A stretch of 64,000 nucleotides of DNA, taken from assembly GCA_017311185.1 (NCBI GenBank), contig JAESUZ010000457.1:1-64000 (forward strand), written 5' to 3'. The position numbers and the translations under genes were made by a program. Below the pieces are notes generated by a model. The model had not been told where the DNA came from. It made no database searches and saw only the letters and a program-made list of their open reading frames with translations. Origin of the DNA: Proteles cristata cristata (lineage: Eukaryota; Chordata; Mammalia; Carnivora; Hyaenidae). Shown piece by piece: positions 45,374 to 57,594 of this stretch (within the stretch, counting starts at the first letter, position 1; every line of letters starts with the position of its first letter).

Positions 45374-48239
45374 ACAAGAACTCTGTTGTCTCAGTGAGAT
45401 AAAACTGGCAATACTTTTTTTATAGCAAAGGTTAAGGAGTTATATTTCTCTGTGTTCATCTAATATTTGGTCAGGATTTTTGTTTGTGTGACCCAGTTCT
45501 GACTACAAGTCAACCATGCCTAACCCTTGCATGGGAGCACTATTTTCTGTTGCATGTCCACCTCTAATTCTCCATGCTAACCAACTCATAAGAAGCTCAA
45601 GACCTAGTGAGGCAAAAGTAGTTTCCCAATGCCACCCAGGGCTCAGTCCAGAAATGGACTTTCTGACAACTTGTTCAGCCTATCTACTTGGTTAACCATG
45701 TGTCCCTTCTCTTCAACTGGTCTAGTTCCTTAAATATGAAGAGGTTTTACTCTGACTTAAAAAAAAAAAATCAAAGAGTTCTTCTGACTGCATAGTTAGC
45801 AGGCTAAGCACCCTAAGGTCAGTTAGTATTCAGATGGCGATAAGATCACAACTGCATCCTGCAGACAGATGGTCACAAGCTGTTGATCAGCAATGCTAAA
45901 TGCAAGTTGAAACCTAAAGACAATATTGATATGATTAAGGTAGGACTTTAGAAATATCTTTGTAAGTCTGGCCTATGAAGAAAAATCCTTTGGCTTGAAA
46001 CTTTCTGAAGTTAGACCCAAGTGGGTTAGACCAAGAATGTATTTGAGATAAATGAATTGGTTCCAACTCTTTCAAAACTGTATTAATATATTAAGATTCA
46101 ACCCATCCACAAACATTATATTTGTCTCATGGAGCAAGGGGCTGTGACCAACTCTTAATGTCTGTTTTCTGAGACAGAAGTGTGCCTGAAAATTTTCTGA
46201 AACTAATGAGGCATCTGTCTTTTATAATATCCAACTTGCTTGTATATAACATTGTACAGATGAATCCACAGACACCCAAACTGACACCCTATTACTTCCC
46301 CAAAGGAAGATGCTACAGGGACTTTCATCGTCCTCCATATGACACAGTTGTTGGAGTAGATGCTGACCACGGGCACGCAAGGTGCCTTGCTGGGTGGTGA
46401 CTAATCAATTTCCCAGAGGACTCTGTGGGGTAGCAAGCTCCTGAGGAAATAGATGGCAATGAATCACAGTGCTCAGGAGTGGAAAATATAATGTGATTCA
46501 CATTAAAAGAAAAGGTTGAGGGAGAAAAAAACAACTAAAAATTAAAACCACACACATACACTCACACATCAGCAAATACCACGCTGAGCGTGTCAGTGTA
46601 ACTTCTGCTTTTTCAAAGTCCAAAGAAGGCAGAAGAGGGCACATTTTCAAAACAAGACCTAATAAATCTACTAGGGGAAAAATGGAACTAGTCTAGTGCA
46701 TAAAGTAGTTACATAAAAAGAAATGGATCATTTTTAGTGAAGTTGGTATTTGTTATAAGAAAAAAGGAGCCAGTAGGTTATTTTTTATTCCATCTCAAAT
46801 AGTCTGTTAGACACCTTCTTTATTTTTTGTTGAATACTATCAAACTCTAAAATTAACTTTTGCTTACAGTATACTTTATCTCTGTACATAAAATCCCTGC
46901 CTCATTACTATAATCATTCTCTGAAATAGCATCATTCAATTTTTCAGTAATGAGTTACCCAGGAATACAAAATAAGGGAGTAGAAGTTGAGGTCCTTAAG
47001 AATCCAATCAATAAGCAAGTAAAAAATAAACAAAAAACAAGCCTCAGTGCTGTTGAGATCAATCACTTTGAAATGATGGAAATTATTAGAAACAATGAGT
47101 AGGGCCATCCAGCTTTGATCTAATGTTATAAGTCAACGAATAATCCAAGTAGGCACAAATTGTGAGTTTCTTTGCCGGTACTTAAGTGGATAAGTATGCA
47201 TCTGAATTATTTAGTTACAAGAAAACATGACCAAGTTTACAAAACATAAAATGAAGTTCATACTTGGATAGGATTTGGTTTATTCCAGCACCAGAGATGG
47301 CCAAATAGATTTTGAAATTGGTATGAGCTAGAAATTGAACAACTTGACAGTGTGGGACAGGAGGGAGGGTTTGGGGTGGGCATCTTGAATGTGGGTGTTG
47401 TGTGAACACACTGGTTATTTGTTAGAATCTAAGCAGTGGTGTTACAAAATAAAATGTCACCTCTTTTGGAAAGTGGCAGCAATCATGTCAGGCATGTGGA
47501 GCCCAGAGGTGGGAGAAGGGCAGAAGGAAGGAAGGATTACCCCCCACATACCAGACACACTGGCATCTGCAGAGCTGGGCCTCCAGCAAATAGCCTGGGT
47601 CAAGCTTCAAATGCTTTACTGTGGCCTGAATTTTCCAAGTATGGGAGTTTTCTTGGGCTGAGATAACTGACTGAAATCTCCACTTTATGTTTTGTTGCAT
47701 GAACTCCTAGACACACCTTTGTACTCCCATTTGCCAGTAAAAACAAAACAAAACAATGTCAGAAACTGCATTTTGGGCTCAGGTGTTTTGGTCCCTGCAT
47801 CTTTTATTTAATGTTACCATTGTTTATTTTGATCTAACTAGTAGCAAAATTTACAGTTTACCAAAACTCAACAGGATTATTCATCATTTCAAATTACCCA
47901 TCAGGAATAAACATTCCTGGTTTTCTGTAGTTTGTTTATCTTATATTTCCAAATATCAAAATTCCTATCATATTCAGAAACCATGCCACCAGATAATAAA
48001 GACTATGTTTTATTTTCCACTTGATTTTTTCAATATTTTTGGTTAAAAAAGTAGGGTACAGCAAGTGATCCAATTAACCAAGTAAGCATTCAAATCTAAT
48101 GTTTTCCTGTAAATTTAGAATAACCTTTTTATTACAAAAGCAATGCAAGTTCGTGATACAAAAATTCTAAAATGAATAAATAGATTTGGACAATTAGATC
48201 TATTAATACTCTGTAGTACATCCCTCCAGGTTTTTATGA
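45374..48239. other. No gene seen; 2.9 kb unassigned sequence
   Basis: Even-composition DNA with frames up to about 96 codons and no domains. A CA-rich patch lies at about 46549-46568. Part of 48110-48235 looks like an old L1-type fragment but is too diverged to call. Confidence 0.4.
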
Positions 48240-48480
48240 TCCCATCTGTCTCTACTTCCTCACTGTATTTCATTTCATTTTGTAATGTTTATTATGATCT
48301 AAAATGTATTGTATATTTACTTGCTTGATTATGTATTGTCTAATTCTTCCAGGAGGAAGAGAATCTCAGGGGAAAGGGCTTTGTCACATTGGCTCACTAC
48401 CAACCTCCTCTAGCCTCACAATGTGTCTGATGCATTGTAGGATTTCCTAAAGATTCAATGAATGAATGAAAGAATGAATA
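48240..48480 (+). mobile_element. L2 (LINE-2) 3' end remnant
   Basis: The progression 'tgtctaattcttccaggagg' to 'gtgtctgatgcattgtagg' and 'attcaatgaatgaatgaaa' follows the L2 3' end and its short terminal repeat. Confidence 0.7.
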
Positions 48481-49282
48481 ATTGGCACACATTAAATAAT
48501 TGAAAAACTGAAAGTCATTAAGTCAAGGGGATGGCATGTGGACTGGAGTATCTTTCTGTTCCATCTCATTTTTCTTTATACTCCATCTGCTATTAGGTAG
48601 CTAGCCTATTAGTTTCTGTTTGAACCCTGTAAATTTAACTACAGGCAGATATTTAGTTCATTTTCATTATATGAGAAATTGTAGAAGAAGTAGCGGATTT
48701 GGTGGGAAATGAAAGAGAGGCAACTCCACGAAGTTGCAGATTTGGTGGGAAGTGAAAAAGAGGCAACTCCACAGATGCGTTGGCTGTGCACAATCAGCGT
48801 CAACGCAGAGGGGAAGATGTGAATGGGGGTACCACTGGGGAACACGCTAGTGCCCTTAAGCAAGCGCCTATGCCCGTGCTCGAACCAGCTCTGCTCACTT
48901 CTCTGCTCCCCAGGTCTGGCTCTGCACTGGCAGGCAGGACAGCAAGAGCCTGACCTTACCATATGCGGAGGGAAAAAGCTGAGGAAGATAACTTATGCAG
49001 TGACCAATGAAAGAAAGATCATCATGTTTTGCTTTATCCAATATCTGGACATTTTTTTAATCACCAATTTCCCATTCACAGAGAAAAAGTAGTTGAGGCA
49101 GTGTATCTTGATTTCATAAAGATCTGCTGTGTCCTTACCAGACAATGATACTTTTTGGCAAAAGATTGAAAATCTGATCTCGCCCTTCCTTTTATTTCTT
49201 TTACTGAGGATGAAACACTATGAAACAATTCCTGAGTGTACCATTCTGATGGGCCATGGGGACAGTGATGGGGGTAGGGATT
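48481..49282. other. No gene seen; includes a diverged direct repeat
   Basis: Holds a 34-bp direct repeat, 48696-48729 and 48739-48772, differing at two sites ('gatttggtgggaa...gaggcaactccac'). The 107- and 89-codon frames over it are opposite-strand shadows of each other. No family recognised. Confidence 0.5.
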
Positions 49283-49354
49283 TTTTTTTAACTTTCTCTT
49301 TGGAAATAATTTTGACCTTACAGAAAAAATTACAACAGTCCAGAACCCTTTTTA

Positions 49355-50310
49355 ATCAATAAGAAAACAAATAAAAATGAGAAAAGATTTGAATAGACAT
49401 TTCCACAGAGAAGATATATGAATGGCAAATAAGCACATGAAAAGATGTTAGACATTAGTCATTAGGAAATGCTAAACCTGAAATAAGACCACTACACTTC
49501 CATCACAATGACTAACCTTGGGGCACCTGGGTGGCTCAGTTGCTCAAGCATCCAACTTCGACTCAGATCATGATCTCACAGTTTGTGAGTTCAATCCCCA
49601 CATTGGGCTCTCTGCTGGCAGCACAGAGCCTGCTTCAGTCCTCTGCCCTCCTCAGTCTCTGCCCCTCCCTCAGACTCTCTCTCCCTCATTCTCAAAAGTA
49701 AATAAACATTAAAAACTTTTTTTAATTAAAAACAAAAAAAGAATGACTAACCTCAGAAAGATTGACAATACCAGTTGTTGGTAAGGATATAGAAAAAAAG
49801 ATCCCTCATACATTGTAGGAATGTAATAAAAGATACAGTCTCTTTGGAAAACAGTTTGGAAGTCTCTTAAAAAACTTAACATATACACACCGTATGACTC
49901 AGAAATTTCACTGGTTTAAGTACCTACCCAAGAGAAATTAAAATACATGACACATAAAGACTGCACGTGGATGTTCATTACAGCATTATTCACAATATTA
50001 AACAAAAAAACCCAAATTTCTATCAAATATAGAAAAAAGGTGATATATCCATACAATGAAATACTATTCCACAGTAAAAAAGGGAACAAACTATTGACAT
50101 ATGCTATGATGTGAATAATTTTAATAATTAATAATTATTAATTTAACTCATGCTAAGTGAAAGACACAAAATCCACATATTATATGATTCCCTTTACATG
50201 AAATTTCTAGGAAATTGTATGTATTTACCCAAACACTCATATTTGTATACTTAAAATGGGTGAATTTTATGACATGTAAATTAAAAACCAATAAAAGTGT
50301 TTCCATGAAA
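49355..50310 (+). mobile_element. Old LINE-1 3' end
   Basis: ORF2 C-terminal and 3' UTR blocks: 'aatggcaaataagcacatga', 'gttggtaaggatatagaaaa', 'catacaatgaaatactattc', 'acatattatatgattccctt'. Many stops. A SINE interrupts it at 49519-49741. A short minus-strand fragment of older L1-type 3' UTR precedes it at about 49283-49350. Confidence 0.8.
49519..49741 (+). mobile_element. Can-SINE, older subtype
   Basis: Full copy with a TSD 'aatgactaacct' at 49507-49518 and 49742-49753, inserted into the old L1. Confidence 0.95.
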
Positions 50311-50322
50311 GCATATTCTAGG

Positions 50323-50890
50323 GGCACCTGGGTGGCTCAGTCGGTTAAGCATCCAACTCTTTTTTTTTTTTTTACAAATAGTTTATTGTAAAATTAGTTT
50401 CCACATAACACCCAGTGCTCATCCCCACAAGTGTCCTCCTCCATTCCTACCCCTCCTCCCCCCCACATCCATCAGTCCTCAGTTTTTGTCAGCATTCAAG
50501 AGTCTCTCATGGTTTGCCTCTCCCCCTTTCCCCCCACCATTTCCGCCCTTCTTCTCCCCCTTGGTCCTCTGTTAAGCTCCTCCTAATCCTCCTATACGTG
50601 CACATATATGATATTTGTCTTTCTCTGCCTGACTTATTTCGCTCAGCATAACACCCTCAAGGTCCATCCATGTTGCTACACATGGCCAGATTTCATTGTT
50701 TCTCATTGCCATAAGCATCCAACTCTTGACTTCAGCTCAGGTCATGATCTTGCAGTCGTAGGAATTAATCCCCACATTGGGCTCCGTGCTAAGCATGGAG
50801 CCTGCTTGGGATTCTCTCTCTCTCTCTCTCTCTCCTTCTGCCACTCTCCCCCACTCTTGCTTTCTCTCTCTCTCTCTCTCTCAAATTAAA
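50323..50890 (+). mobile_element. Can-SINE split by a young L1
   Basis: Head 50323-50360 and remainder 50712-50890 of one SINE. The duplicated SINE bases 'taagcatccaactctt' flank the L1. The CT-rich middle is expanded and the tail is reduced to 'CAAATTAAAAAAAG'. Confidence 0.93.
50362..50711 (-). mobile_element. Young LINE-1, 5'-truncated (about 350 bp), inside a SINE
   Basis: T-run at the left, then the L1 3' UTR and the last codons of ORF2 on the minus strand. TSD 'taagcatccaactctt' at 50346-50361 and 50712-50727. Closely matches the L1 3' ends at 11.1 and 34.7 kb. Confidence 0.96.
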
Positions 50891-52569
50891 AAAAGAAAAA
50901 GACAGCATATTCAACACATTTTTGTTCTGCACTGTGCTTTTTTTCAACCCAAAACTACAACTTAAACAGAGTTTTGTGTCAACACATTAGCTCTCCTTTT
51001 GTTGTTACTCGTTGTATAGTGTTTCTGTAGGGCTGTGCCAAAATGTAAAGAAATTAACTAACCGTCAAAAAAAAATGCTCACCTTTCCTCATCCAGTCTA
51101 TAGGCCTTCGAGGTATTTAGCTTCTGCTGTGCTTAGTTTCAAAAGATACAAATTCCTTCCTCCCATTCCCCCAAATCTCTGGAGTGCCCCTATAGGAGAC
51201 ACTAATAGTGCCCCATGACGTCCCATCAGTACCTACCACCCCCACAGCTGTCTAGGGTTTCCACAGCAGTACCGGTGGCACTCTTTCTGAAGACTCTGAC
51301 AGCAGCAGACTTGACTCACTCATGAGTGGACCAGAAGAACAGGGACTTAGTGGCCCTTGAAATGGTTCTCACCAATGATGGATGGGAATTCGTGGATAAA
51401 ACACCCCAGAGACCTCACTCCTTGGTAAAGCAACTCTGAGTTGAGGTTGAATCCTCTCCCAGAGCTCCCCGGCAGGATGGAGCCCCATTTGCCCACAGTG
51501 GTAATCTGCCCATTAACACAACTGCTTTCCCTTCTCTGTCTCAATTACCCACCCCCACCATCCTTCCGACCAAGAAGTGACACTTAGTAATTGGCTCACA
51601 CATCTGGCACTTTCTGCTCCACCCTTGTGCACTTATAAAGGCAGAAACAAACCACTAAGTTCACAGGCATTTTGATTTAGTATTAATGAAGCATATGATT
51701 TCATAATGGGTTAATTAGAATCCTCTATTGGGACAAATAAGGTGCCATCATTAAGACATTAACATCAAGGTCTGTATTTACTTGCTTGCCTGGCCACTCC
51801 ATGGACACAGTATAAATAACTTATGAGTGTTTGCAAAGAGTTTAATCATTCAAGGCTTAGGTTTTTTTTCTGCAGACCTCCTTTACAGGGCCAAGAACAC
51901 AACAGCCAAGCCACCCTGAGCATATGCTTTATGACTTACAACTCACAAAAAGCATAAAACGGCAAGTCTTTTCCATGCTAACTTGGAAAAAGTCCTGCAA
52001 ATTTATGGCTGCAAATTCCAAATGACATAAAAGCTCTGCCTACTCTCCTTCCAACCAAGTTGTAGTCATGCCAGATGAGAGAGCCAAGGCACTGAGAAGA
52101 GCAGAGAAATGAGATTTTTACGGGATTTGAGCCTTCTCCTGAAATGTAGGAGAATACACCCATCAATATAATTGACAATGTATTCATTCCACTTGGTGCT
52201 CTTATCTCATTCTGATGAGCTTGAGCAACTGGCAGGGGCAGGGGCACTGCCCCGGTGCTAACAAGTTGTCACTGTGGGACCGCAGAGCCCAGCAACTCCA
52301 GACACTTTGTGAGACCACACTGAGCCATCATCATAGGAGATAAGGTCTCCAGCTGAGGTCTGAAACAGCAAAGAGGAACCCGAGGGTGTACAACTTTAAA
52401 GAACCATTTCATCTCCCATTAATAACAAATTAGAATATTTTTAAAGATTTGGGATTTTGCCCAAAGTGATAATGAAAACTGGCATTGGTAAAACTTTTTT
52501 TTTTTTGGCATTGGCAAAACTTTTAAATTTCACGTTGTATTCACACAGTTTAGCAGCAGACAGAGGAAA
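50891..52569. other. No gene seen; 1.7 kb unassigned sequence
   Basis: AT-rich around 51650-51850, otherwise even. Frames of 60-89 codons with no domain. A short direct duplication 'ggcattgg.aaaactttt' occurs at about 52481-52523 around a T-run. Confidence 0.4.
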
Positions 52570-53005
52570 CACAGTAGAGTGCCTTACTGTTCCTAAGCCA
52601 TGGGCAGTAGTAGAAACTTCCCCAGTAAAGGCAGAATATACCTCTCTGACTTACCTTGGGTTTGGCTGTGTGACTTGCTTTAGTGAATAAGGTAATATAG
52701 TACGGTCTATTAAGAGGCCTCTTGGGTTTCCACTTGCACCCTTATGCCTCTGTCATGGTCATGAGCAGAGCTTCCATTGAGTACTAGCTGCCCATAAGCC
52801 TGACTTAGAAGATACTCAGGTGGACCAGGCCTAAGCCTAGACCTCGGCCAAGAGAGGCCAAGCCCAGCTGCACCTATGTCAGAGGCAGAGCCACCCAGCT
52901 GAGTTCAACCTAGATCAGCCAAACCCCAGCCAACTTTTAGTTGCATGAGCTAAATACATGCTTATTATTAATTTTCCACTGAGTGTGGGGGTGGTATCCT
53001 GCACT
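52570..53005 (+). mobile_element. MaLR-type LTR (MLT1-like)
   Basis: 'ctgtgtgacttgctttagtg', 'aagagaggccaagcccagct', 'tgagttcaacctagatcagc' and 'catgagctaaatacatgctt' followed by 'actgagtgtgggggtggt' give the MLT1 LTR order. Diverged, no internal region. Confidence 0.78.
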
Positions 53006-53367
53006 GTGACTGCTGATGCAGAGAACACACAGGAAGTACAGGAAGCCAAGGGAAATAATGCACAATGGCTTTTCCCAGTTTCCTTCCCTGGACAAATGGG
53101 TGGTAACACACAGGATACAGTGATAAAGTTCACAATTGCTTTAAAAAGATCCCCATGATTTCTCTAGGAATACCCCACTTCCATGCCCCTTGGTAGGATA
53201 ATTTTGAAGTGTATCCTACACTGTCTGTCATGGACCCCCAGTGGGATTGAGCCCTAGTTTCTCAGTGTCACCTACTCATGGTCCATCTTGATGACCTTCT
53301 TCCTTCTCAATCCCACTCCCTCTCCTTCCTTGTGTGTCTGAGCATCAATGTCCATATAAATATTTGC
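53006..53367. other. No gene seen; unassigned sequence
   Basis: Short stretch between an LTR and SINEs; nothing recognised. Confidence 0.4.
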
Positions 53368-53380
53368 ACATGAATTCTTT

Positions 53381-53580
53381 TTAATATGTAATTTTTCTAA
53401 TGTTGATTTATTTGGGGGGGGAGGGGCAGAGAGAGAGGGAGAGAGAGAGAGAATCAGAAGCAGGCTCCAGGATCCAAGCTGTCAGCACGAAGCCTGATGA
53501 GGGGTTCGAACTCACAAAACATGAGATCATGACCTGAGCCAAAGTCAGACGCTTAATAGACTGAGGCACCCTGGTGCCCC
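53381..53580 (-). mobile_element. Can-SINE, older subtype
   Basis: Minus-strand copy with a G-run replacing part of the GA-rich end (53413-53422). TSD of the 'cacatgaat' type at about 53368-53376 and 53583-53591. Confidence 0.92.
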
Positions 53581-53623
53581 ACCACATGAATCATTGACTC
53601 AAGCTAAGACACAACTCATTTTT

Positions 53624-53836
53624 TTAATTTATTTTTTTTTTTATTTCTAGGAGAGAGAGAGAGACAGCGTGAGCAGGGGAGGGTCAGAGAGAGAGGGAGT
53701 CACAGACTGAAACAGGCTCCAGGCTCCGAGCTGGCAGTCAGCACAGAGCCCGACGCGGGGCTCGAACCCATGAACCGCGAGATCATGACCTAAGCGAAAG
53801 TCGGACGCTTAACCGACTAAGCCACCCAGGCGCCCC
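53624..53836 (-). mobile_element. Can-SINE, young subtype, CpG-rich
   Basis: One of the freshest copies, with head and body very close to 22270-22481. An 18-bp TSD 'aagacacaactcattttt' at 53606-53623 and 53837-53854. Confidence 0.97.
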
Positions 53837-53917
53837 AAGACACAACTCATTTTTACAAATAAAAACTAACATTCATCAAACACTCAAATGTCCCAGATAC
53901 CATGATACGCAGATGAC

Positions 53918-54045
53918 TTCACTGCTCTCAGTTTTCTCATTTGTAAAATGGGGACGAAAACAGTGCCTCTCTACCTCTCAGGACTGTGTGAGGAAAGAAT
54001 GTCTTATGTGCCTAGAACAGGACTGGAATCACAGCAAGCCATAAA
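53918..54045 (+). mobile_element. MIR SINE remnant
   Basis: 'cagttttctcatttgtaaaa', 'tggggacgaaaacagtgcct' and 'tgtgaggaaagaatg' match MIR from core to 3' portion. Confidence 0.82.
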
Positions 54046-54842
54046 GAAATTTTACTATTTCCAAGCAAGACTTGCTTATCTTTTTTATTATCAGGCTTCT
54101 AAGCTGCATCTGCATGTTGGAAAGAATCTGGAGAACTGAGGAAAATACCTAGGGAAAAAGAATGATGACAAGAGATAAATTCTTCACAAAGCCACTTTAA
54201 ATTTCTCAGCCAGCTGATGGCAGCACGAGCCTTTAACTAAACAGTGAGCAGGGAGAGCAACAGGGAAAATGAAGCATTCTCCACTGATTATATGTAATTA
54301 GTTAGATTCTGCCACATGGAGGGAGGAGAAACCCAAAAATCAGAGAAGGTATGAGAGTCCAGTGGAAGACACCAGTGAGGTTGTACTCTTGTCGTGCATG
54401 GCTAAGGCATGGGAGACATTTCTAGAGGAAATTTAGGACAGACCAGTAGTAGCCTGAGGATTTTGCTCTGGTGAGCAGAGACCCAGGCTTGCTCTAGACC
54501 CTTCCAGAGCACCCCTTGGGTACCATGAAATAGTGTGCTCAAACTCGGCCTCTGGGGCCTCAGAACTCAGCCAGAGGGGGAGAAGGAGATATATCACCCA
54601 GGTGGGATTGAAAATGACCTACCCCTGCTTACCCAGGGGAAAGTGGGGGTCTTCCCAAAGATAGTTTGCTTACTTGCTCCTTGCCAAATTCTCCTCTGGT
54701 GATTCATCCCACCAGCCCTGCTCTTTTGTAGCATTGCTCTTCAGACCTGGATCCAAATGGAGGCCAGGGGAAGAAGAGGGAGTAAACCCCATGTCCTCTG
54801 ATTACACCTGCATGGGGGCCACTGTTTCTGTCAAATCCTCAG
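54046..54842. other. No gene seen; unassigned sequence
   Basis: Even-composition DNA; the 93-codon frame at 54674-54955 has no domain and runs into a MIR. Confidence 0.4.
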
Positions 54843-55095
54843 GCCACATTGGCATCACACGGTTCAGTCAAGTAGGCTGTGGAAGCCATCACACAGCCCA
54901 GTTTCAAACCCCACCTTTGCCGCTGCTCAACTGTGATCAAGGGCAAGCTACTTGACCTCTTAGCACTCAGCACTCAGAGCACTTAGCACTCTATAGCACC
55001 ATCTATAAAACAAGGATAATAATGATCCCACCCTCATAGGGCTACTGTGACAATGAAATATGACAATGAATGCTGTGCTAGTTTCAAGGGGCCAA
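54843..55095 (+). mobile_element. MIR SINE remnant with local CACT-rich expansion
   Basis: 'gtttcaaaccccacctttgc', 'gggcaagctacttgacctct' and 'ggctactgtgacaatgaaat' show the MIR order. The copy is nearly full length. An octamer-like 'agcactca' repetition at about 54962-54992 has grown inside it. Confidence 0.85.
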
Positions 55096-55556
55096 GTGTT
55101 CATAAGCTGAAGCCTTCCTGAAATCCCAATGGGAACAAAGCCATTTAGCAGACAGACCATTTGACCCTCTCCTCCCTCTGGGGAGCTCTTCTGGCTTCCC
55201 CAAGTTAGACATGAGAGAATCACACCTTCATCACCTGCCACTCCCAGCTGGCAATGGGGGAGAAGAGAATAGCGGAAAAAAATAAAGTCTTTACCACCAA
55301 CTATTCCCCCTGTGCTCTGCCACACCCCTCCCATCTCAATCCCCCTTTTACAGAGTTAGGGGGGAGGGGAATAGAGCATGGCCCCTGGCTCTTCTATTCT
55401 CTCCCCATCTCGGCTTCTTCTTGCTGTCCTCTCTTCTCAGCCCAGTTCCGAGTTCATTTTTCTCGTAAATTATCAACCATGCACGTGGTTTCCTTTCTAT
55501 CATTCTCTATTGTAATGTTGTTAATACCCGTGGTACAATATTAGCATTTCACGTGG
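55096..55556. other. No gene seen; unassigned sequence
   Basis: The 124-codon minus frame at 54960-55334 overlaps the MIR and has no domain. Nothing recognised. Confidence 0.4.
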
Positions 55557-56270
55557 TATTGTGGGTTGCAAAGATGGCCACAGCTCTCCACCCTTCCTAT
55601 CGGCCTGCCCTTTGCAAAACGGCTTTGCAGTTCCTCTCACCAATGGCTGTAGTCTAGTTCTCTTTTCTTAAATCTAGATTGGCCTGTGACCTGCTTTGGC
55701 CAAAAGAACCTGGAAGATGCACACTGTGTCATTTCAAGCTCAAGCCTCAAGAAGCCATGCATGCTCATTCTCTCAGAAACCTGACCTGCAGGAGGATGAG
55801 AGACACGCAGAGCAGAGGGGAGCCATCCTAGGGGAGCCATCCTAAGGGAGGCCACCATCACCAACCTGGCAGCTGACTGAAGATCCGCGTGTCAGCCCAG
55901 CTGAGCCAGCCAGACCAGTAGAGCTGCATCTCAGCTGTCAACCTGCAGAATCCCAAACTAAAAAAATGGCTATTGTTTTAAGCTACTATGTCTGGGGTTG
56001 TTTTTCTAAAAATTTTTTAATGTTTATTTATTTTTGAGAGAGGGCACACAAGCTGGGGAGGAGCAGAGAGAGAGGAAGAAGAGGATCCGAAGTAGGCTCT
56101 GCACTAATAGTGCAGAGCCTGACATGGGGCTTGAACCCATGATCCGTGACGTCATGATCTGAGATGAAACCAAGAGTCAGATGCTTAACCAACTGAGCCA
56201 TGCAGGTGCCCCTCAGGGTGGTTTGTTTTTGTTTTTGTTTTTTTCCAGGCAGCAAAAGCTAACAGATGGA
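55557..56270 (+). mobile_element. MaLR-type LTR (MLT1-like) interrupted by a SINE
   Basis: 'gcctgtgacctgctttggcc', 'aagaagccatgcatgctcat', 'cacgcagagcagaggggagc', 'ctggcagctgactgaagatc', then, after the SINE, 'gtggtttg' and 'gcagcaaaagctaacagatg'. The LTR end resumes beyond the SINE. The phrase 'ggggagccatccta' is locally duplicated near 55818-55845. Confidence 0.85.
56010..56212 (-). mobile_element. Can-SINE, older subtype
   Basis: Minus-strand copy sitting in the 3' part of an MLT1-like LTR. The head end 'gagccatgcaggtgcccct' is intact. Confidence 0.9.
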
Positions 56271-57394
56271 TAGGCAATAAAAAATACAGTTAAAGAATTA
56301 AACTTGTCTAACATTTTACATGCATTTATTTATCCTTCATCATAATAAAAAAAAACCTATTCTGGTCACACTATTGCCTCCATTATAATTGGAGCTCTAC
56401 ACCTACTAAATAGTGTAAAATAGTGCACATTCTGGACAATGTAGAGATAAGATTTATTCATAGCTCCAAAGCAGCTGCAATGGCACAAGCATGACTAAAT
56501 ACGAGATGAAAGACACAAGTGCCACCATTCCTACGAGCAAAGGCTGACCAGAGTGAATGCATAAGTTACGGTTCATATCTCAATATTCACACCAAAGTCA
56601 ATTCTCCAATGTTGCACATCTGAAAATATTTTTCACTTGGATAACAGCCCAATGAAACAAGAGTATCTCAGAGCCCTACCCGTTCCTGGTATTGTTTAGT
56701 TGACTGCGACATTTCATTGAAGTTTTTTTTTTTTTTATAAAAGTCAAATGTGAAGATGTTTTATCTAACAGGAAAGACAGAGGAAGTGAAAAAAGAAGAC
56801 TCTGACCTTAAAAGACAAATCTCTAGCACCAAGATAAGACGTCGGTATTTATATCTGGAATTTTGCACTTCTGTACCCTACTGTCATCATTCTCAAGGAA
56901 AATTCTCATGTGATGCTCTGTGGTATTTATTTCCCATGCCTTTATTCATTGTTTATTATGAATAAGAATCTGTGCAAGAAGAAATGAGGTGAGGATTCAT
57001 GAGACAGACCGATCCCTGGTCTCATGGAGCCTGGAGTTAAACAAGAAATAGAAATGTGGATGGATGACATAGAAGTATCTTATCACACAAATGACTATTA
57101 CTTTACATGATAAGGAAAAGTATCTCATGTGCAATGAGTAGATCTCACAGAATCTAGGCTCATGGAGGGAAGGTAGTTGCCTTCCTGAGAGGACTGGCAG
57201 CATTTATCTGGGGTTCAAATTAAGGAAATAGAGTCATAACAGACTACATAAACCTAGTTCTGTTTTACAGTCTTGTCTTCTTATGTCAGGTGGGTTGACT
57301 TTCTCTGAGAGCAGCTGTGTCTTAAGAGCAGCAAAGGCCCCAGCTTTTGATCCAGAAGGAGGAGAGAGCTGGGCAGTGATGGATCTCACAAACA
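56271..57394. other. No gene seen; unassigned sequence
   Basis: AT-rich to 56990, then more even. Frames no longer than 75 codons. Nothing recognised. Confidence 0.4.
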
Positions 57395-57545
57395 TGGGTA
57401 GGGCAGACCTGGGTTCAAATCCTACCTCACAGTCTGGTACTGGGTGAGTCTCATTATCCTAATGGGTGCCTATTTTCTTACTTGTAAATGAGTATAATGT
57501 CATCTACCTTAAATGGTGTTAGAGTGGGTGTAAATGAGACAGCTC
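57395..57545 (+). mobile_element. MIR SINE remnant
   Basis: 'agacctgggttcaaatccta' (tRNA-like head), 'tactgggtgagtctcattat' and 'tttcttacttgtaaatgagt' follow the MIR order. Confidence 0.8.
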
Positions 57546-57594
57546 AAATTGTTAGTTTTGCTCATCAGTCTGCTATGGGGAGAGAGCTAAATGG

